Source of the DNA: Cyclobacterium xiamenense
GTDB taxonomy: Bacteria; Bacteroidota; Bacteroidia; Cytophagales; Cyclobacteriaceae
Assembly: GCF_009467825.1 (NCBI RefSeq)
Contig: NZ_WIOK01000006.1
Coordinates: 143,735 to 207,734 of the forward strand
Length of the DNA stretch: 64,000 nucleotides
Direction: 5' to 3'
Under the pieces are notes generated by a model. That model saw nothing but the letters and a program-made list of their open reading frames with translations, had not been told where the DNA came from and did not search any database. Numbering within the stretch: the stretch's first letter is position 1; the number at the start of each line of letters is the position of its first letter. This document shows, piece by piece, positions 25,298 to 33,572 of this stretch. The position numbers and the translations under genes were made by a program.

Positions 25298-25959
25298 CCC
25301 CGAAATAGGTCCCCTCCCCTGCAGACCAAGTGCATGGACTTAAAGGACAATCGTGTATGGTATTACTTTCGTACCCCGAATCGACCTGCCGGCTTCAAAT
25401 TCCTCGCGTTTGCGGATGCGTGGGTAATTTCCGAGGGCTGTAAACCTCACTAGAACCAAGCGGATGTTGCCACAGGAGAAAAAAGCAGGTCAATGGTTGT
25501 AGGACTCGGGTTTTTTTGGAAAGTCAAACGACGCAGGAGAAATAGGGAAGGGAACCGAATCAATTTTGGTTCCAATTCATTCCCAATCAAAAAGATACCC
25601 AATTCGCCAATTGCCGCACGAAATTTATTCCTCCATTTAAAAAAATTAACGAACTTAGGGTTTTACCTTGCACCCGGTAATTCCTCGCCATGAGGTTTGT
25701 CGGATAGTAAAAAAAGGCATTTATTAGTAATAGCAGACGACGAAAAACCTGGGAACTAACGACCTGATTACCGCTGTCTAAACCTCGTTTTGTGCAGAAA
25801 TCAAAACTACCATTCTTATACCAAATGCCAAAAACCGCTTCATTTTCAAAAGATGTACGATCTGTCACCCGGCGAGCTGTTTGTAGGAAACGAGCCGTTT
25901 ACAATAACTTCTGGGCTGCAAATACAGGATGTGCGAGCGGCGCTTAAGACGTGTTGAAT
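25298..25959. other. 662-bp region without a supported gene, left flank of the AlbA/ParA module
   Basis: No frame here is convincing. Short fragments read like protein: a 39-codon ATG frame at 25334-25453 (MDLKDNRVWYYFRTPNRPAG...) and a 34-codon frame at about 25852-25956 (MYDLSPGELFVGNEPF...) that ends right before the AlbA_2 gene. The base composition shifts to A/T-rich in the second half. Together this suggests an old insertion junction with decayed gene pieces, not a dense operon join. Confidence 0.4.
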
Positions 25960-27153
25960 ATGGACATAGAATTAGTAAAATCATTAATAAGGGACCTGGA
26001 GTCGGACCGGATTGAGCGGACCGTTTCATTTCGTGAAGACAAGCTTGGCCCAGCAGTTTGCGCTTTTGCCAATGATTTTCCAAATCACCGTAAATCGGGC
26101 TATCTTTTGTTAGGGGTAAACGATAATGGGGAGACTGCTGGCATTAGGATCGGAGATGAAGAACTCCAGAAAATTGGAAGTGTAAAATCAAATGGCAATG
26201 TTTTGCCACAGCCTTCCCTGGTGGTGAGTCCGGTGTTTTCTATAGGTGGTGGCGATGTGGTCGCAGTGGAAGTAAAGCCATCCAATTATCCTCCTGTCAG
26301 GTTTAATGGCCGATGTCATATTCGCGTAGGCCCGAGAAAAGTGGTTGCCAGTAGTGAAGAAGAGCGGCTTTTAACAGAGCGGAGAGCTTCATTTGCAAAA
26401 ACGTACGATTTGGTTCCTGCATTAGGCGCAACATTGCGAGATATTAGTTTGGAACATTTCAAGATCAATTACCTTCCAAACGCAATTGATAAGGACGTCC
26501 TTGAGGAGAATGGGCGGACGATTGAAGAACAACTTGCTTCGCTTCGATTTTTCGATGCACAACATCAATGTCCTACGAATGCGGGCATTCTACTTTTCGG
26601 ATTGAATCCCGAGTTCTATTTACCGGGGGCGTATATTCAATACGTCAAATTCGATGGAGACCAAATGACAGCTGATGTTCTGTTTGAGAAAAAGTTTTCC
26701 GGTGCGCTGGCGACGGAGTTAGGCTTGTTGGATGGTTTTATCAAATCAAACATTTTAAAAAGTAAGCCGAGGAGAGTAGATGCATTACAAGAACAAACCA
26801 TCACCAATTACCCGTATTGGGCACTCCGGGAATTGGCTATGAATGCGATTATTCACCGAAATTACGAATCCAACGCACCGATATACGTTTATGAATTTAC
26901 AGACAGAATAGAGATCATAAATCCAGGGGGATTATTTGGCGAGGTTACTCCTCAAAATTTTCCAAATGCAAGTGACTACAGAAATGTGGTCCTGGCGGAG
27001 GCTTTGAAAATACTTGGTTATGTAAATCGTTTTAACTATGGTGTAAAGAGAGCTAAAATTGAATTAGAAAAAAATGGTAACGGCGAACCAGATTTTGATT
27101 TAAGTCTCACAACTAAGTTCAAGGTTACAATACCCATAAACCAAGAATGGTAA
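25960..27153 (+). CDS. AlbA_2 / HATPase (RecG-like C-terminal) DNA-binding protein
   Basis: A 397-residue protein of the Schlafen-AlbA_2 type. Residues about 20-145 form the AlbA_2 domain (ERTVSFREDKLG, GYLLLGVNDNGETAGI, PPVRFNGRCHIRVG). The C-terminal part (about 285-395) is a HATPase_c_4 region with RELAMNAIIHRNYES and FTDRIEIINPGGLFG, as in putative transcriptional regulators often labelled RecG-like. An ATG at 25960 is chosen over the in-frame GTG at 25951. The stop is one base before the ParA-like gene, so the two form a unit. Base composition looks more A/T-rich than the flanks. Probable DNA-binding regulator or defence component; no helicase motifs are present. Confidence 0.85.
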   Translation: MDIELVKSLIRDLESDRIERTVSFREDKLGPAVCAFANDFPNHRKSGYLLLGVNDNGETAGIRIGDEELQKIGSVKSNGNVLPQPSLVVSPVFSIGGGDVVAVEVKPSNYPPVRFNGRCHIRVGPRKVVASSEEERLLTERRASFAKTYDLVPALGATLRDISLEHFKINYLPNAIDKDVLEENGRTIEEQLASLRFFDAQHQCPTNAGILLFGLNPEFYLPGAYIQYVKFDGDQMTADVLFEKKFSGALATELGLLDGFIKSNILKSKPRRVDALQEQTITNYPYWALRELAMNAIIHRNYESNAPIYVYEFTDRIEIINPGGLFGEVTPQNFPNASDYRNVVLAEALKILGYVNRFNYGVKRAKIELEKNGNGEPDFDLSLTTKFKVTIPINQEW

Positions 27154-27154
27154 T

Positions 27155-28129
27155 ATGAGAAAGATAACGTTTTTCAACAACAAAGGTGGAGTAGGCAAAA
27201 CCACCACGGTATACCATGTTGCCTGGATGCTATCGGAAATGGGTATAAAAACGATTGCTGTTGATTTAGACCCCCAATCCAACCTGACTTCAATGTTTCT
27301 CACCGGGGAGCGACTTGAGGAAATCTATGAAAACGCACTTCCAGTTACTGTACTTGACGCTATAAACCCTATTGTAAATGGAGATCCGGCTGTCCCTGTT
27401 CATCTAGAAGAAATCAATGATTATCTTCGACTAATCCCGGGGAACCTCGCCCTTTCGACGTTTGAGGATACGCTCAGTGATGCATGGCTGAAATGTCTGA
27501 ATAGTGAAATCTATTCTTTCCGGATAACCAGTATTTTTAAAACCATTTTGGATGAGGCAGCAAATCGCTTCGGAGCGGACGTCATACTGATTGATGTAGG
27601 GCCAAACCTTGGAGCAATAAATAGAGCGGTTACCATTAGTTCCGACTACATCGTTATGCCCGTTGCTTCTGACCTATTTTCAATTCAGGGGATAAAAAAC
27701 CTGGGCACCACGCTTAATGCATGGAAAAGACAATGGGGCCAGCGTAAAGAGCTTAAACCGACAAATCTCACGGTTGCCATACCAGAGAATGGTATGTTGC
27801 CTGCGGGGTATATTGTCATGCAATATTCAGCCAAAGAAAGCAAGCCGGTAAAATCTTATTTAAAATGGGCAAATAGAATTCCCAAAGTTTATTCAGAATT
27901 TGTAACGAGCATCCACGTAATGGATACGTTAAGCATAGAGGAAGACAGTAATTGCATCGGACTGCTCAAACATTTTAGAAGTCTGGCCCCCATGTCTATG
28001 GAAGCTCACAAGCCCATTTTTCTTTTGAAGCCTGCTGATGGCGCAATAGGCGCTCATGTATATGCGGTTAAATTTAGCTACACTGAGTTCGAAAGCTTAA
28101 CCAATAACATTCTTTCAAAGTGTCCCTAG
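27155..28129 (+). CDS. ParA-like (AAA_31) ATPase
   Basis: A 324-residue ParA/MinD-fold ATPase. The deviant Walker A is KGGVGKTT with the signature Lys10 and Lys15; VDLDPQSNLT is the Walker A' and VILIDVGPNLG the Walker B. An unusual C-terminal part (about 225-324: YIVMQYSAKESKPVKSYL, then HVMDTLSIEEDSNCIGLLKH) is longer than in plain ParA. No ParB gene or obvious parS-like iterons lie nearby, so this is an orphan ParA paired with an AlbA_2 protein, not a chromosome partition pair. It begins one base after that gene's stop. Confidence 0.88.
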   Translation: MRKITFFNNKGGVGKTTTVYHVAWMLSEMGIKTIAVDLDPQSNLTSMFLTGERLEEIYENALPVTVLDAINPIVNGDPAVPVHLEEINDYLRLIPGNLALSTFEDTLSDAWLKCLNSEIYSFRITSIFKTILDEAANRFGADVILIDVGPNLGAINRAVTISSDYIVMPVASDLFSIQGIKNLGTTLNAWKRQWGQRKELKPTNLTVAIPENGMLPAGYIVMQYSAKESKPVKSYLKWANRIPKVYSEFVTSIHVMDTLSIEEDSNCIGLLKHFRSLAPMSMEAHKPIFLLKPADGAIGAHVYAVKFSYTEFESLTNNILSKCP

Positions 28130-28384
28130 GGCTGTCAACTCGGAGTAATCGATTACCACCACATTGCTACATGAATCACACTAGATATACCGGTTGAAAA
28201 CCCGTTAACCTTTCTACCGTTCCCAATAGACCCAAGCTGAAAAATATTCAATGAAGGCTTCAGGTACCGGATGCAACGTTTTTCCATTCGTCGCGACTGA
28301 GTTCCGGGAAACGTGATTTCAAGCTTGGCTGCCACGGTATTCACAGCGCATTTGTCCGTAGGCACCGCGGACCTAAATCGGGAT

Positions 28385-28903
28385 TTATTCCCCCAAAATT
28401 TCCTTCCAGCCCTTTTGCTCGATTTCCCGAGCGCTTGCCTCTACTTTCGTTTTCAGGGAGTTTTTGAAAGTGGCAAGGCGATCGCCTACTGCCCCATCAA
28501 AGGCTCCGACGATGGAAGCAGCCAGGATACCGGCATTTTTTGCCCCATTTAGTGCCACGGTGGCCACAGGAATACCCGAAGGCATCTGCAGAATGGACAG
28601 AATGCTGTCCCAGCCATCGATGGAGTTGGAGGACTTGACCGGAACACCGATGACCGGTAAGGTGGTCAGCGAAGCCACCATTCCCGGCAAATGGGCTGCC
28701 CCACCAGCTCCGGCGATGATCACCTTTAGTCCCCGTTCACGCGCCTTCTCCGCATACTCAATCATCCGCCCCGGTGTACGGTGGGCCGATACGATCGTCA
28801 ACTCGTAACCTACCTCGATCTCTTCCAAAAATTTTGCCGCCTCTGCCATGACCGGCAAATCGGACTGACTGCCCATGATGATTCCTACCTGAACCTTACT
28901 CAT
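28385..28903 (-). CDS. purE: N5-carboxyaminoimidazole ribonucleotide mutase PurE
   Basis: A 172-residue class I PurE, which converts N5-CAIR to CAIR in purine synthesis. It has the conserved IMGSQSDLPVM start, IVSAHRTPGRM with the catalytic His, and AGAGGAAHLPGMVAS. Its ATG overlaps the stop of purK by 4 bases (ATGA), the usual coupled order purK-purE in many bacteria. Cytoplasmic. Confidence 0.96.
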   Translation of the reverse strand: MSKVQVGIIMGSQSDLPVMAEAAKFLEEIEVGYELTIVSAHRTPGRMIEYAEKARERGLKVIIAGAGGAAHLPGMVASLTTLPVIGVPVKSSNSIDGWDSILSILQMPSGIPVATVALNGAKNAGILAASIVGAFDGAVGDRLATFKNSLKTKVEASAREIEQKGWKEILGE

Positions 28904-30042
28904 GCTTTTATCTTGATTAGTTCTTTGATTCGCTGTGCTTTTTCTCTCAATCGACCCATATCCGCTTCCAATACGGTCACGTGACCCATTTTTCGAAAAG
29001 GCTTGGTTAGTTTTTTTCCGTAGAGATGCAGGTACACGCCCTTTTCCTGAATGGCTTCGTCCAGCCCCTCCACCAGCGCTTCACCGGTATAGCCGGCTTC
29101 ACCCAGCAGGTTGACCATGGCCGCGCCGCTGCGAATACCCGTATCCCCCAAAGGCATGCCCATGACCGCCCGCAGGTGTTGTTCAAACTGAGAGGTGAAA
29201 TTGGCTTCGATGGTATGATGCCCGCTATTGTGTGGACGAGGGGCTATTTCATTCACGAGGATTTCGCCAGATTTGGTGACAAATAACTCCACGGCAAGCA
29301 ACCCCACCATGTCTAATTTTTCGATTACTTTCAGCGCCAGCGCCTGTGCCTTCTGATCGGTTTCCGGCGAGATTTCCGCAGGGGAAAACAAAAACTCTAC
29401 CAAATTGTGTACGGGATGAAAGGCGCACTCCACCGACGGGAACGTTTTTACCGCTCCATGTTCGTTTCGTGCTACAATCACCGCCAGTTCTTTGTCAAAA
29501 TCTACAAATTTTTCCAGCAGACCCGGCACATCAAAGGCCCTCCCAATCGCGCCAGCGTCCGGAATGGTTTGTACCCCCCGGCCATCGTATCCTTCTTTTC
29601 CCAATTTATGCACCGCCGGCAAAAAATCCAGGTGTCGTGCCACATCGGCTTTGTTTTCCGTCAGCACAAACGGCGCTGTAGGAATGCCCTGATCCTGGTA
29701 AAATTGCTTTTGGGTTCGTTTGTCCTGAATCAATTCAATCACACGGGGTTGGGGAAAAACTTTCTTACCTTCCTGCTCCAGTTGGTACAACGCAGCGGTA
29801 TTTACATGTTCTATTTCTATGGAAATCACATCGCATGTTTTCCCAAATGCATAGACGGTGTCGTAGTCTTTCAAATCTCCCTGCACAAACGTACGGCAAA
29901 GATTTTTGCAGGGGGCCTCCGGATCCGGATCCATTATATGGACAGTTAGGTTATAATTGATGGCGGACTGGATGAGCATTCGCCCGAGTTGTCCCCCACC
30001 TAAAATGCCAAGTACTTGTTGCTGGTAATTCGCTTGCCCCAT
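28900..30042 (-). CDS. purK: 5-(carboxyamino)imidazole ribonucleotide synthase PurK
   Basis: A 380-residue ATP-grasp enzyme that carboxylates AIR with bicarbonate and ATP to give N5-CAIR. Visible are the N-terminal ILGGGQLGRML loop, the ATP-grasp segment KLGKEGYDGRGVQ, and VNEIAPRPHNSGHHTIEA with the substrate-site residues. It forms a two-gene operon with purE (4-base overlap). An intrinsic terminator for an upstream small gene lies 60 bp before its start. Confidence 0.96.
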   Translation of the reverse strand: MGQANYQQQVLGILGGGQLGRMLIQSAINYNLTVHIMDPDPEAPCKNLCRTFVQGDLKDYDTVYAFGKTCDVISIEIEHVNTAALYQLEQEGKKVFPQPRVIELIQDKRTQKQFYQDQGIPTAPFVLTENKADVARHLDFLPAVHKLGKEGYDGRGVQTIPDAGAIGRAFDVPGLLEKFVDFDKELAVIVARNEHGAVKTFPSVECAFHPVHNLVEFLFSPAEISPETDQKAQALALKVIEKLDMVGLLAVELFVTKSGEILVNEIAPRPHNSGHHTIEANFTSQFEQHLRAVMGMPLGDTGIRSGAAMVNLLGEAGYTGEALVEGLDEAIQEKGVYLHLYGKKLTKPFRKMGHVTVLEADMGRLREKAQRIKELIKIKA

Positions 30043-30100
30043 TTAACTGGTTTTGATTGGTTCTTCCTCCCAAAAATAGGGATAAATACCGAATGGAAAT

Positions 30101-30127
30101 AAAAAAACCGCCGGTAAAGGCGGTTTT
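30101..30127 (-). terminator. intrinsic terminator of the small membrane-protein gene
   Basis: AAAACCGCC (30104-30112) and GGCGGTTTT (30119-30127) form a 9-bp stem with a 6-base loop. On the minus strand the stem is followed by a run of seven U (30107-30101). It lies 25 bp after the stop of the 50-residue membrane-protein gene and before purK. Confidence 0.8.
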
Positions 30128-30151
30128 CGTTCGCAATAGTAAGCTGGATAA

Positions 30152-30304
30152 CTATACCGATCTACCGCCTATCAGGCGAAACAGCACGGCTATTACAGCC
30201 AGGACCAATAAAATGTGGATCAATCCTCCGACGCTATACACAAAAGCTCCAAAAATCCATCCGATGACCAGGATGATGGCGATGATATACAATAACGAGT
30301 TCAT
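30152..30304 (-). CDS. 50-residue membrane protein, lmo0937/DUF5670 family
   Basis: A very short gene: ATG at 30304, stop TAG at 30152-30154. It encodes MNSLLYIIAIILVIGWIFGA, then FVYSVGGLIHILLVLAVIAV and LFRLIGGRSV. Two hydrophobic helices (about 3-20 and 27-43) and the GW.FG and H.LLVLAVIA..LR.. pattern match the lmo0937 family of tiny membrane proteins, common in Bacteroidota. Function unknown; members are often stress-related. A strong terminator follows. Confidence 0.85.
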   Translation of the reverse strand: MNSLLYIIAIILVIGWIFGAFVYSVGGLIHILLVLAVIAVLFRLIGGRSV

Positions 30305-30372
30305 AGTGGTGTTGGTTAATATTGGTTATAAATTTTATTCAAATAGTACCAATAGTTGTGCCAAAAAGAATT

Positions 30373-32154
30373 TCACACGTTATCCGGTGCTGGTTTGGAG
30401 AGCCGAATACCCATAAGTTCCATCAGCTTTTGTGCATTAAAATTGGGACAGGGACCGGGCTTGATCCGGTAGTCAAAAACAATCTCCTCTTTTCGTATAT
30501 CGTGGTGAAAACTATAATTCACCAGGGCCGGCATCTCACTTTCCATCTCGCTCAATTCGATATCATGGGTCGAAATAATCCCCTTGGAAGAACTTGCCGC
30601 CAACTGCCGAATCAAGGCCTCGCTACCCATAATCCGATCTGCTGTGTTGGTCCCCTTCAGGATTTCGTCCAACAAATAAAATACGGGCTTTCCAGATGCC
30701 GCCTGGTCCAGCAATCCCTTGATCCGCGCAAGCTCGGCATAAAAAGAACTTACGCTCTCTCCCAGGCTATCGGTATTTCGCATGCTGGTGTACAATTGAA
30801 ATGGACCGCTGACCATCGCCGCCGCAAAGGGCGGCATGCCCATTCCGGCCAAAACCACGTTGATTCCCGCCGTCCGCATAAACGTGGTCTTCCCGGACAT
30901 ATTTGATCCGGTGAGCAACACCACCTGATGCTCCACGTTGAAGTCAAAATCATTGGCAACGCAATCACTGGGTTTGATGAGGGGATGTTTGACCTCCTTA
31001 AATTGCAATTCCTCTTTGGTAGACCAATGCACCGCCGCATCCAACCCTTCCTCCCGAATACAGGCAGCAAGGGAAACCAGGCCTTCCCAGTGTTCAAAGG
31101 TCTCCTCCCATTCTTTCATCTTCGTCCCGACATTCTTCTGCCACTGAACCAAGCGATATAGGACATAAAAGTCCGTCCAAAAAAAGATATTAAAAATAAG
31201 GTACATCATATTGGTTCGGTTTTCGACCAGGAAGGTGATGCTTTCCAGCTGCGCCAGGGCCCTGGAAGCAAGAAAACCATCACCCCTTACCGGCTGCTGA
31301 AAACGCAACAACAAGGGATGACGAAATTCCTGCCTCTCCAACAAATCAGCCCAGGCCTGCAGCGTTTTCAAATCACTATCGTTCGGAAGGGCTTTCATGG
31401 CCGCCATCAATGGTCGGAATACCGCTCCCAGTAACAGCAACCCTACTCCGATAAAAAAACTCAAGTAGGCACTGGAAATCATACCAAACAAAACACCAAA
31501 AAGAACGGCAAGTCCCAGGATCGGACCGATCCACAGTGGCAGGAAAAAAAATGCCTTCCAATAAATCGGCTTTTTCAACCAGTTGTAAAAGCCCGCTTTG
31601 GATTTTTCTTGCTTCAAAAAAGCCTTTCCCAGTGCTTCGAACACCGTCAAAAAATCACCATTTGCGCTCAATTCGAGCAAGGCCTCTCGCTTTTCCTTTG
31701 CCTCCGCCGGAGATAGTGGATGCTTCATCCACTGGGCCAGAAGGCTTCGCCCACCCTGACTAACTGTGTGATTAAGCAATTGAAAAAGAGAATGGTCTCC
31801 AAAAAGATCCAGGTCGCTCGAATACGGATGCCGTGCCTCTATAAAATCAGCCCCGGTATCGAATCCAGCAAATTGTCTTTCCTTGCGCTTTTTCCGGAAA
31901 CCCTCCATTTCTAGCACGGAAAGATAAAAGCGCTCCAGGTCCTTCTGCCGATTAAACCGAAAAATCAATCCCACAAACAGGGCACTCATCGGCAAAAACA
32001 GCAAGGCGAGCCAATGCACTTCGGAAATCCCTACAATCAGCACCGCCGCCATGGCAAAGAACAGCACCAATCTTGCGGCAGAAAGCAGTAGCGCTTTTTC
32101 CCGAGCATCTTTCAGCGACTTTTCCGGCTCCTTTAAATCAAAATTGGTCTTCAT
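30373..32154 (-). CDS. MutS-family ATPase with N-terminal membrane helices
   Basis: A 593-residue protein with a C-terminal MutS V-type ATPase. Walker A is GSNMSGKT at 416-423, followed by FMRTAGINVVL; Walker B is VFYLLDEILKGTN, and STHDIEL is the switch region. Unlike MutS1, the mismatch-recognition domain I is absent. Instead there are hydrophobic segments near residues 28-68 and 200-245, so the protein is probably membrane-attached. This Bacteroidota group is often called MutS but a repair role is unproven. The gene stands between the 50-residue membrane-protein gene and a long intergenic region. Confidence 0.88.
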   Translation of the reverse strand: MKTNFDLKEPEKSLKDAREKALLLSAARLVLFFAMAAVLIVGISEVHWLALLFLPMSALFVGLIFRFNRQKDLERFYLSVLEMEGFRKKRKERQFAGFDTGADFIEARHPYSSDLDLFGDHSLFQLLNHTVSQGGRSLLAQWMKHPLSPAEAKEKREALLELSANGDFLTVFEALGKAFLKQEKSKAGFYNWLKKPIYWKAFFFLPLWIGPILGLAVLFGVLFGMISSAYLSFFIGVGLLLLGAVFRPLMAAMKALPNDSDLKTLQAWADLLERQEFRHPLLLRFQQPVRGDGFLASRALAQLESITFLVENRTNMMYLIFNIFFWTDFYVLYRLVQWQKNVGTKMKEWEETFEHWEGLVSLAACIREEGLDAAVHWSTKEELQFKEVKHPLIKPSDCVANDFDFNVEHQVVLLTGSNMSGKTTFMRTAGINVVLAGMGMPPFAAAMVSGPFQLYTSMRNTDSLGESVSSFYAELARIKGLLDQAASGKPVFYLLDEILKGTNTADRIMGSEALIRQLAASSSKGIISTHDIELSEMESEMPALVNYSFHHDIRKEEIVFDYRIKPGPCPNFNAQKLMELMGIRLSKPAPDNV

Positions 32155-32632
32155 GAACGAGATGATTGGATGGTTGAAAGGCTAAAGATAAAAAGAATTT
32201 TACGGGCACCATGCTGCGCGCACCCGCCGCGCAAGGAAACCAAAATAGCAGATCTCCGCCGGGTTACCTAAGCAAAAAAACAACCGGGGATCTTTGCCCT
32301 CATAACCTGCGGAGAATCAGCTCCCCCACAAAAACAAAAGCCCCCCTTCTTTGATGTAAATTTAATTTTTTTTAGTTTTCGTTATGTTTTTTTATGTCCA
32401 AACAAGCCATAAAGCAGTCATAATGGAGCACCATTGATTTCAACGTCATTTTTATAGCCGGAAAGGGCAGTTTTTAGCCCATATCGGCGGCTATATCCTA
32501 ATTTTTGTTTTTCAAAATCAAATATATGTTTTGTTAATTTTCAAAGTGAAATAATTTGTAAAAGCTTGGTTTTTAATCCTTTTCCATACTACATTTCGTA
32601 CATAAACAAAAGGTCATTGATTTACGATCACA
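32155..32632. other. 478-bp intergenic region, AT-rich
   Basis: No supported gene. The first 150 bp are mixed in base composition; the rest is rich in A/T runs, as promoters in Bacteroidota often are. The only feature I can suggest is the promoter-like pair at 32566-32597. Confidence 0.5.
32566..32597 (+). promoter_or_regulatory. candidate promoter for the 32.6-kb lipoprotein gene
   Basis: TTG (32566-32568) is followed after 21 bases by TACATTTC (32590-32597), one base off the Bacteroidota TAnnTTTG box. It lies 35 bases before the ATG at 32633. Spacing is at the long end of the known range. Confidence 0.35.
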
Positions 32633-33433
32633 ATGGGAACACCGAAATTTACGTTGGGTAGGTGGTTTGTGTGGGCTATCCCGTTTCTGCTACTTTCCTG
32701 CCATTCCGCAGAAGAGGTGGAATTGGAAAATGCCGCTGGCATGGTTTCCTCCGAAGAGATGGCAAACATGATGGGCTTGTTGGAGGAGTTGGACCTGCTG
32801 GTATTTTCAGCCATGATGCAGCAGGATTTGACTCAAGGAAAAATTTCACCTATTCTGGATGTATCCAGTTGCCCGGGCTCGGTCATCATGCGGGACGAGA
32901 AAAACAGCCGGATAAAGGTGGATTACGGTAGTGGCTGTGTCGACGAAAGAGGTCTTCAGAAAAAAGGAGTCGTTACCATCGCTTATACCGATTCCTTTCT
33001 GATAAAAGGCAGCAGTGTTACCATCGGTTTTGAAAATTTTTCCTTGAACGGACGAAAGTTGGACGGAACAAGAAAATTGGAAAATTTGGGCTTTCAGTCC
33101 GAAAAAAGGCGTATCCGGTTTTCTTCCGTTATCAGTGATTTTCAATTTACCTCCCTAACAGGAGAAACGTACCGCCTGGATCACTCGCAAATCAAAGATT
33201 TGCATCTTTCTACGGAGGAAACAGGATTTCGGATTTACCTGGAAGGATACGGGACGGTATCGACCATTGCGGGAGAAAAGACGTCGTTTGAAATAATACA
33301 TCCGGTAGTATACCTGCAGGAATGCATGGCTTCCGGAAACCCCATCCCCTCTCAGGGTAGTTTGCAGCTCCGGGGAGGAAATCAACAGGTGCTACTTACC
33401 TTCGACTCGGGTAATTGTAGCAACAAGCGTTGA
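32633..33433 (+). CDS. hypothetical lipoprotein, 266 residues
   Basis: The N-terminus MGTPKFTLGRWFVWAIPFLL followed by LSC (Cys23) is a lipoprotein signal. The mature part starts acidic (HSAEEVELENA), a feature of surface-exported lipoproteins in this phylum, then shows mostly beta-strand-like segments with four Cys in pairs (SSCPGS, GSGCVDE, LQECMASG, SGNCSNK). I do not recognise a known domain. It is followed by a strong terminator, so it is a single-gene unit. Confidence 0.7.
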   Translation: MGTPKFTLGRWFVWAIPFLLLSCHSAEEVELENAAGMVSSEEMANMMGLLEELDLLVFSAMMQQDLTQGKISPILDVSSCPGSVIMRDEKNSRIKVDYGSGCVDERGLQKKGVVTIAYTDSFLIKGSSVTIGFENFSLNGRKLDGTRKLENLGFQSEKRRIRFSSVISDFQFTSLTGETYRLDHSQIKDLHLSTEETGFRIYLEGYGTVSTIAGEKTSFEIIHPVVYLQECMASGNPIPSQGSLQLRGGNQQVLLTFDSGNCSNKR

Positions 33434-33482
33434 AAAAGAGCTTATTTTTTTGAAGATTGATTACGAGTGGGTTGGAAGAGAA

Positions 33483-33512
33483 GTTGGTTAATTTTGGTAG
33501 TTGGTTAATTTT
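33483..33512. repeat. 13-bp direct repeat, 17-bp period
   Basis: GTTGGTTAATTTT occurs twice, at 33483-33495 and 33500-33512, just before the terminator. It is a two-copy tandem repeat, possibly slippage-made. Function unlikely. Confidence 0.6.
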
Positions 33513-33528
33513 TTAATGTAGGGTTTAC

Positions 33529-33572
33529 CCGGAGCCTCTTAACTTGGTAGTGTCAGAGGCTCCGGCTTTTTT
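33529..33572 (+). terminator. intrinsic terminator after the 32.6-kb lipoprotein
   Basis: CCGGAGCCTCT (33529-33539) and AGAGGCTCCGG (33555-33565) form a perfect 11-bp stem with a 15-base loop, then C and six T. It reaches the stop codon of the convergent MscS gene (ends at 33571). Confidence 0.85.

Noticed and set aside
25587..25868. 93-codon minus-strand frame in the long intergenic region
   Set aside because: Low-complexity A/T-derived residues and no start signal.
27155..28129. Plasmid or chromosome partition locus (parAB)
   Set aside because: No ParB homolog, no iterons or parS-like repeats nearby; the ParA is paired with an AlbA_2 protein instead.
28153..28365. 70-codon minus-strand frame between the ParA-like gene and purE
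   Set aside because: No recognisable motif or ribosome-binding site; may be a fragment but cannot be supported.
33483..33512. Possible CRISPR-like direct repeat
   Set aside because: Only two copies of 13 bp with a 4-bp spacer; no array and no cas genes in the window.
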